Source: DASUZB01 sp036377075
GTDB taxonomy: Bacteria; Actinomycetota; CALGFH01
DNA length: 10,455 nt
Reading direction: 5' to 3'
Assembly: GCA_036377075.1 (NCBI GenBank)
Contig: DASUZB010000302.1
Span: 1-10,455 of the forward strand
Under the pieces are notes generated by a model. It did not search any database, was not told where the DNA came from, and was given only the letters and a program-made list of their open reading frames with translations. Both the position numbers and the translations under genes were made by a program. This document shows, piece after piece, positions 6,495 to 10,455 of the stretch. Each line of letters opens with the position of its first letter. Position 1 is the stretch's first letter.

Positions 6495-7390
6495 CCGTCG
6501 CCGCCGCCCTCGCGGCCGGCGTGTTCGGCTACCTGCTGACGGGGCTGCTGCTCGGCGTCTCGCCGGTGCGGCCGCTGACCCGGCGCAGGAGCCGCGACAA
6601 CGGCACCAGCGCCCGCCAGCTGTGGCTCACCCAGGCAGGGGTGCGGCTCACGCCGCGCCAGTTCTGGCTCGGATCCATCGGCGCGGGGATCGGCGCCTTC
6701 GTGGTCCTCGGCGCGCTGGTGCCGACGCCGGTGCTCGCCATCATCCCCGCGGTCACGCTCGGCGCCATGCCGGCCGCGTACTTCGCCCGCCAGCGCGCCA
6801 CCAGGCTGCGCGCCATCCAGCTCGCCTGGCCGGACGCGCTGCGCGAGCTGATCGGCTCGATCACCGCGGGCATGTCGCTGGACCGTGCCCTGGTCCAGCT
6901 CGCCACCGGCGGCCCGGTCCCGATCCGCACGGCCATGGCCCGCTTCCCCACCCTCGCCCGCACGCTCGGCACCATCCCCGCCCTCGAGGTGCTCAAGGAG
7001 GAGCTGGCCCACCCCACCTCCGACCGGGTCATCGAGGTGCTGATCCTCGCTCAGCGGCGCGGCGGCCAGGTGCTCACCTCGATCCTCGAGGAGCTGATCG
7101 AGGCGACCAGCGACGACCTCAACACCCAGGAGGAGATCAAGAGCAATGCACTGGAGGGCAAGATCAACGCGCGCATCGTCTTCGCCCTGCCCTGGTTCGT
7201 GCTGCTCACCCTGACCGCCAAGAGCGGCCCGTTCCAGGACTTCTACCGCTCGCCGCAGGGCCTGGCGGTGGTCGGCCTCAGCGCCGTGTGGAGCCTGCTC
7301 GGGCTGTGGCTGGTCGGCAAGCTGTCGCGCATCCGCAGCGAGCCGCGCGTCTTCGGCACCAGTGCCCATGAGCCGGCGGGGAGGGGGTAG
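6491..7390 (+). CDS. tadB: TadB-like inner-membrane platform protein (T2SSF domain)
   Basis: 299 residues. GTG 6491 overlaps the tadA stop in GTGA, a common translational-coupling arrangement. Seen: N-terminal membrane segment (4-22), a membrane segment or pair at about 60-97, the cytosolic T2SSF region at about 110-225 (AWPDALRELIGSITAGMSLDRAL is the usual opening; ILAQRRGGQVLTSILEEL follows), and two C-terminal membrane segments (227-243 and 258-276). Length and topology match TadB, which with TadC forms the membrane platform that couples the ATPase to pilin extraction. TadB and TadC are assigned by gene order after tadA; both are T2SSF proteins. Confidence 0.88.
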   Translation: MTVAAALAAGVFGYLLTGLLLGVSPVRPLTRRRSRDNGTSARQLWLTQAGVRLTPRQFWLGSIGAGIGAFVVLGALVPTPVLAIIPAVTLGAMPAAYFARQRATRLRAIQLAWPDALRELIGSITAGMSLDRALVQLATGGPVPIRTAMARFPTLARTLGTIPALEVLKEELAHPTSDRVIEVLILAQRRGGQVLTSILEELIEATSDDLNTQEEIKSNALEGKINARIVFALPWFVLLTLTAKSGPFQDFYRSPQGLAVVGLSAVWSLLGLWLVGKLSRIRSEPRVFGTSAHEPAGRG

Positions 7391-7392
7391 GC

Positions 7393-8370
7393 ATGCGCGA
7401 CCTGCTCGACGGTCGGGTGCTGCTGGCCGCGCTGCTGACCGGCTTCGTGGCGGCCAGGCTGGTCGCGCTGATCGTGCGGCCCCCGGCGCGCCTGGCCCAC
7501 CGGGTCCGCCCCTACACCATCACCAGCCGGACCGAGCTCGGCGGCAGCCCGGACGTCCTCGCCGTGGCCGAGCCGGGCACGATGCTGGACGACAGCACCG
7601 TGGTGCGGCTGTTCGAGCCGCTGGTGCGGCGGCTCGCCGAGCTGCTCGGCGGGCTGTTCGACTGGGGCGGCGACGAGCGCCTGCTGCTGCGCCTGCGCCA
7701 GGCCGGCGTGCTGATGGACGTGCCCGAGTCCCGCCGCGCCACCCAGTACCGGGTGCAGCTGCTCACCTCGGCCGCGGCGGCGACCGCCTTCGGCCTGGTG
7801 ATCGGGCTGCTGATCGGCCAGTCCGCGGCGGTGATGCTGTTCCTCGGCGCGGTCGGGCTGGTCTTCGGGCTGTCCTGGCCGCGCGGCCGGCTCGACCGCG
7901 TGATCCAGCAGCGCCGCGAGGTCATGCGGGTCGAGCTCTACACCATCAACCACCTGCTGGCGATGAACATCCGCGTCGGCGGCGGGGTGATCCAGGCGGT
8001 GCAGCGGATCGTCGAGCGCGGCCGCGGCGCCGTGGTCGACGAGCTCGCCGAGGTCCTGCGGGCGCACCGCAGCGGCGTGCGCATCGGCGCGGCCCTCGCC
8101 AGGGCCGCCGTGCAGACCCCCGAGCCGCACGCGGCCCGCACCTACCGGCTGCTGGCCACCGGCGCCGAGCACGGCGCCGACCTCGCCAAGGGCCTCATGG
8201 ACCTCAGCCGTGACCTGCGCAACCAGCGCCGCGAGGACCTGCGCCGCATGGCCACCCGCAACCGCGCGGCCACCATCGTCCCGATCGTCGCCATCCTCGC
8301 GCCGGTGCTGCTCGTCTTCGTCGGCGCGCCACTGCCGTCGATCATCTTCGGCCAACTTGGGGGCAGGTAG
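7393..8370 (+). CDS. tadC: TadC-like inner-membrane platform protein (T2SSF domain)
   Basis: 325 residues, ATG 7393, 2 bases after the tadB stop, with GGGGAGGGGG directly upstream as ribosome-binding site. Seen: N-terminal membrane segment (8-28), a soluble stretch with DERLLLRLRQAGVLMDV (94-110) as often seen before T2SSF domains, two adjacent membrane segments (about 124-161), the T2SSF cytosolic region (about 180-285, VELYTINHLLAMNIRVGGG and LATGAEHGADLAKGL), and a final membrane segment (293-311, IVPIVAILAPVLLVFVGAP). It should pair with the upstream TadB-like protein in the assembly platform. Nothing is missing compared with the family. Confidence 0.88.
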   Translation: MRDLLDGRVLLAALLTGFVAARLVALIVRPPARLAHRVRPYTITSRTELGGSPDVLAVAEPGTMLDDSTVVRLFEPLVRRLAELLGGLFDWGGDERLLLRLRQAGVLMDVPESRRATQYRVQLLTSAAAATAFGLVIGLLIGQSAAVMLFLGAVGLVFGLSWPRGRLDRVIQQRREVMRVELYTINHLLAMNIRVGGGVIQAVQRIVERGRGAVVDELAEVLRAHRSGVRIGAALARAAVQTPEPHAARTYRLLATGAEHGADLAKGLMDLSRDLRNQRREDLRRMATRNRAATIVPIVAILAPVLLVFVGAPLPSIIFGQLGGR

Positions 8371-8401
8371 CCCCTCGAGCGAGAAAGGCAGGACGACCGT
8401 C

Positions 8402-8602
8402 ATGCTGCTTCGCTGGTACGTACAGCTGCGCGCCACCCGGGCCCGCGCCCTCGCGCGCGCCCGCGAGGGCGGCTTCTCCACCGCCGAGGGCCTGGCCGGG
8501 GCCGCGCTGGCCATCGGCGCCCTGGTGGTGATCTGGGCGGCGATGAAGGCGCTCGGCATCGAGGTGGTCGACTGGATCCGCGGCCAGATCATCAAGGGCT
8601 AG
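8402..8602 (+). CDS. flp: Flp-like type IVc pilin (small prepilin)
   Basis: 66 residues, ATG 8402 with AAAGGCAGGA 8-17 bases upstream. Seen: a basic leader (1-24, rich in Arg) ending in EGG, a prepilin peptidase site G24/F25 with Glu at +5 (FSTAE), and a hydrophobic segment (30-48, LAGAALAIGALVVIWAAMK), then only 18 more residues. This is the form of an Flp pilin: little beyond the leader and one helix. It is the best candidate for the major pilin of the machine encoded around it, directly after tadC. The TAEY motif of classical Flp is TAEG here, without the usual Tyr. Short actinobacterial pilin-like proteins of this type are often annotated only as domains of unknown function. Confidence 0.75.
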   Translation: MLLRWYVQLRATRARALARAREGGFSTAEGLAGAALAIGALVVIWAAMKALGIEVVDWIRGQIIKG

Positions 8603-8634
8603 GCTGCCTCCCCTTGCCAAGGCCTGCCAGCGCC

Positions 8635-9024
8635 ATGGCCGAGCATCCGGCGCCCACCCGCGAAGGCGGCTTCGTGACCGCCCAGTTCGTCGTGGTCGTC
8701 GCCCTGTCGCTGCTGTTCTTCACGATGATGGCCAACGTCATCGTGTTCATGTACGGCCGCGGCGTGGTGCGGGCCGCCCTCGACGAGGGCGTCCGCGCCG
8801 CCTCCCCGGCCGCCGCCACCACCGCGGCCTGCCAGCGCGCCGCCGACGAGACCATGCGCAGCCTGCTCGGCGGCAGCATGGCCCGCGACATCCGCATCGA
8901 CTGCGAGGTCCGCGGCGGCGAGGTCCACGCCAGCGCCACCGGACGGTTCGTCGGCTGGCTACCAGGCATGCCGGACTGGCGCTTCGCCAACGAGGCAACG
9001 GCGGTGAAGGAGCAGCTCACATGA
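8635..9024 (+). CDS. TadE-like pseudopilin with Gln at position +5
   Basis: 129 residues from ATG 8635; a TTG at 8614 in the same frame would add 7 residues, and neither start has an ideal ribosome-binding site. Seen: a short leader TREGG, a prepilin-type site G12/F13 (FVTAQ), a membrane segment (18-38), then an exported domain of about 90 residues with two cysteines (66 and 90) that could form a disulfide. This matches TadE-like pseudopilins, minor components thought to prime or cap the fibre. The conserved Glu+5 is replaced by Gln17 (codon CAG). The leader end REGGF is identical to that of the Flp-like pilin just upstream. The stop overlaps the next start (ATGA), so the two TadE-like proteins are probably made as a pair. 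Confidence 0.75.
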   Translation: MAEHPAPTREGGFVTAQFVVVVALSLLFFTMMANVIVFMYGRGVVRAALDEGVRAASPAAATTAACQRAADETMRSLLGGSMARDIRIDCEVRGGEVHASATGRFVGWLPGMPDWRFANEATAVKEQLT

Positions 9025-9515
9025 CGTCCGGCTCGGTGACGCCCGGTGCGGTGACGGCCCGCCCGCGATGGGCCCGCCTGCGCCCCGGCCGAGCGCTGCC
9101 GCCGACGGGCGCCGCACGCGGTGGCGGGTACGCCGCGGCGGAGTTCGTGGTCGGGGTGGCCTTCATCATCGTGCCGGTGACCCTGCTGGTGCTGTCGCTG
9201 CCGCTGTGGCTGGAGCGGCAGGCGATGGCCGAGCGGGCCGCGAACGAGAGCGCCCGTGAGATGGTCCTGGCACCCGACTGGTCGACCGGGCTGGCCCAGG
9301 GCCACCAGGTGGTCGAGGAGATCGCGCGCAACTACGGTCTGCCCGCAGGGGACCTCTCCGAGCGGTTCAGCGGCAACCTGGCCCGAGGCCAGACGATCCG
9401 CAGCGAGGTGACGGTGAAGATGCCGGCGCTCGCCATCCCGCTGATCGGCCGCGTGGGGTCCTGGGAATGGACCGCCGTCCACGTCGAGCACGTCGACAAC
9501 TACCGATCTTTCTAG
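9021..9515 (+). CDS. TadE-like pseudopilin
   Basis: 164 residues, ATG 9021 overlapping the previous stop (ATGA). Seen: a long basic leader (1-36), a prepilin-type site G36/Y37 with Glu41 at +5 (YAAAE), a membrane segment (about 42-62, FVVGVAFIIVPVTLLVLSL), then an amphipathic stretch LERQAMAERAANESAREMV, the usual helix after the membrane segment of TadE/TadG proteins, and a 90-residue exported domain. It is the canonical member of the TadE pair, having the Glu that the upstream protein lacks. It probably acts as a minor pilin with that protein. Confidence 0.75.
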   Translation: MTSGSVTPGAVTARPRWARLRPGRALPPTGAARGGGYAAAEFVVGVAFIIVPVTLLVLSLPLWLERQAMAERAANESAREMVLAPDWSTGLAQGHQVVEEIARNYGLPAGDLSERFSGNLARGQTIRSEVTVKMPALAIPLIGRVGSWEWTAVHVEHVDNYRSF

Positions 9516-9527
9516 GAGTCCGCCGCC

Positions 9528-9977
9528 ATGCCGCCGCCACGACCTCCCGCCGACCCCGGACCGCGCGAGCGCGGTCAGGTGACGGTGTGGATGCTCGGCC
9601 TGGCGGTGATGCTGCTGTTCCTCGGCGGGCTCAGCCTCGACCTGTGGCGCGCCTTCACCCAGCGCCAGGACCTCGCCAACGCGGTCGAGGCGGCCGCGAT
9701 CGCCGGCGGATCCGGCATCGACGAGGCGCGCTTCCGCGCGACCGGCACGCTCGCGCTCGCCCCCCAGCGCGCCGAGCAGCTCGCCATCGGCAACCTCCGC
9801 AGCCAGCCGGTCTTCCCCCGCCTCGACTCCGCCCAGGTGAACGCGACCGATGCCCAGGTCGAGGTGGTCGCCACCAGCACCGTCCAGTTCACCCTCCTCC
9901 GCGTGCTGCTCCCCAACGACCGCCCCTTCACGGTCCGCGTCCGCGCGGTCTCCGTCCCGAGGGAGTCAGGCACATGA
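9528..9977 (+). CDS. TadG-like pilus assembly protein
   Basis: 149 residues, ATG 9528 with AGGAG upstream. Seen: a Pro/Arg-rich cytosolic leader ending in ERGQ, a membrane segment (18-38, VTVWMLGLAVMLLFLGGLSL), then DLWRAFTQRQDLANAVEAAAIAG, the amphipathic stretch that marks the Tad/TadG N-terminal domain, and a short exported domain of about 90 residues. It is much shorter than full TadG, which carries a large (often von Willebrand-type) domain, so it is a TadG-N-type or pseudopilin-like protein. Position after two TadE-like genes supports a role in pilus assembly or anchoring. The residue at +5 after the Gly16-Gln17 junction is Trp, so cleavage by a prepilin peptidase is doubtful. The stop overlaps the next start (ATGA). 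Confidence 0.72.
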   Translation: MPPPRPPADPGPRERGQVTVWMLGLAVMLLFLGGLSLDLWRAFTQRQDLANAVEAAAIAGGSGIDEARFRATGTLALAPQRAEQLAIGNLRSQPVFPRLDSAQVNATDAQVEVVATSTVQFTLLRVLLPNDRPFTVRVRAVSVPRESGT

Positions 9978-10455
9978 CCCGCCCCCGCCTCCTCATCGGC
10001 CTCGCCATCCCCATCGCCTTGGCCCTCGCCATCGCCCTGATCCTCTTCACCAGCCGCGACACCACCACCCCACCAACCCCCACCGTGGCCGCCTCCACCA
10101 CCCCGCCCACCACCCAGCAGCCCGCGGACCAGTGGCTGACGATCGTCCGCCAGATCATCGATGAACGCCATGCTCTGTTCGAAAATCCTCGGCCCGATGC
10201 ATTGAAAGAGATTTACGATACAAATTGTTCGTGCTTTAAACAAGATCATGATGCCCTCACGGATTTGCTAAGACGTGGTCTACGTTACAATGATCAAGGT
10301 ACTAAAGTCCGCAGCGCAAAGCTTGTCGGACGAGCACGCGACCCCAGCAAGCCAGTTGTTGCTGTCGAAGTCGTGAGTCAGCAACTTCCTCAGGTGCTTG
10401 TTAATAGGTCAGGGAACGTTGTAGAGCGAATACCAGGGTCTGCCCCCACTCGGAC
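9974..10455 (+). CDS. Membrane-anchored exported protein, chimeric in base composition (3' end off the right edge)
   Basis: Partial: 160 codons open to the right edge from ATG 9974, which overlaps the tadG-like stop by 4 bases. Seen: a membrane segment (about 5-26, LLIGLAIPIALALAIALILF), a Thr/Pro-rich linker (27-50), then a folded-looking domain opening with DQWLTIVRQIIDERHALF, with a CSC pair (CysSerCys, about residues 85-87) and alternating strands near the end (VRSAKLV, VVAVEVV). I do not recognise the domain with confidence; the pattern of two N-terminal helices followed by strands would fit an NTF2-like fold, as a guess. Up to residue 62 almost every codon ends in G or C. From residue 63 (10160) codons such as GAT, GAA, AAT, AAA, TTT and ATT abound in the same uninterrupted frame. 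An anchored, exported accessory of the pilus locus is the likely role. Confidence 0.68.
   Translation, partial: MTRPRLLIGLAIPIALALAIALILFTSRDTTTPPTPTVAASTTPPTTQQPADQWLTIVRQIIDERHALFENPRPDALKEIYDTNCSCFKQDHDALTDLLRRGLRYNDQGTKVRSAKLVGRARDPSKPVVAVEVVSQQLPQVLVNRSGNVVERIPGSAPTR

Noticed and set aside
3635..8595. Series of long minus-strand frames opposite tadZ to flp
   Set aside because: Each mirrors a well-supported plus-strand gene. The products are rich in Arg, Gly, Asp and His with no membrane or catalytic motif.
9575..10249. 224-codon minus-strand frame across tadG-like and the last gene
   Set aside because: It crosses the composition break and has a Gly-rich low-complexity middle opposite the Pro/Thr linker. 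The plus-strand genes are coupled by ATGA and have typical Tad features.
1..10455. tRNA, rRNA, CRISPR array, insertion sequence or transposase
   Set aside because: No tRNA-like cloverleaf, no regularly spaced repeats, no transposase motif and no terminal inverted repeats with target duplications were seen on either strand.

Overview
The window is very GC-rich (by eye above 70%) with G or C at almost every third codon position, many GTG starts and tightly packed, overlapping genes. Together with the gene content this suggests a member of the Actinomycetota or a similar high-GC monoderm. I could not run a database search, so the assignment to a group is an inference.

Layout. Positions 1-2616 lie on the minus strand. 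A 212-residue protein of unknown function (start 2616, stop 1978) overlaps by 14 bases the GTG start (1991) of an SMC-like ATPase, whose first 663 residues are visible before it runs off the left edge. About 440 bases (2617-3057) separate this pair from a divergent plus-strand operon. They hold an apparently leaderless promoter for the small gene, three inverted repeats and an AT-richer stretch where the plus-strand promoter probably lies.

Positions 3058-9977 are a nearly complete cytoplasmic and inner-membrane core of a Tad/Flp (type IVc) pilus machine, all on the plus strand. In order: CpaB/RcpC-like SAF protein, TadZ/CpaE-like localisation protein, TadA/CpaF motor ATPase, TadB-like and TadC-like platform proteins, a 66-residue Flp-like pilin, two TadE-like pseudopilins and a TadG-like protein. 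Spacing is from 4-base overlaps to 37 bases, so a single transcript is likely. TadA would power assembly, TadB and TadC form the membrane platform, TadZ positions the machine, and Flp and the TadE/TadG-like proteins form or prime the fibre. No prepilin peptidase (TadV/CpaA), secretin (RcpA) or TadD is seen here. A peptidase may lie outside; a secretin is not expected in a monoderm.

The last gene (9974 to the right edge) overlaps tadG by 4 bases. It encodes a membrane-anchored protein whose first 62 codons are GC-rich like the operon, while everything after about 10160 is abruptly AT-richer in the same open frame, as if an exported domain of foreign origin had been joined to a native anchor.

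The points most worth following up are the SMC-like gene pair with its dyad-bearing promoter, the chimeric terminal gene, the TadZ with both P-loop lysines missing, and the pseudopilin with Gln in place of Glu+5.
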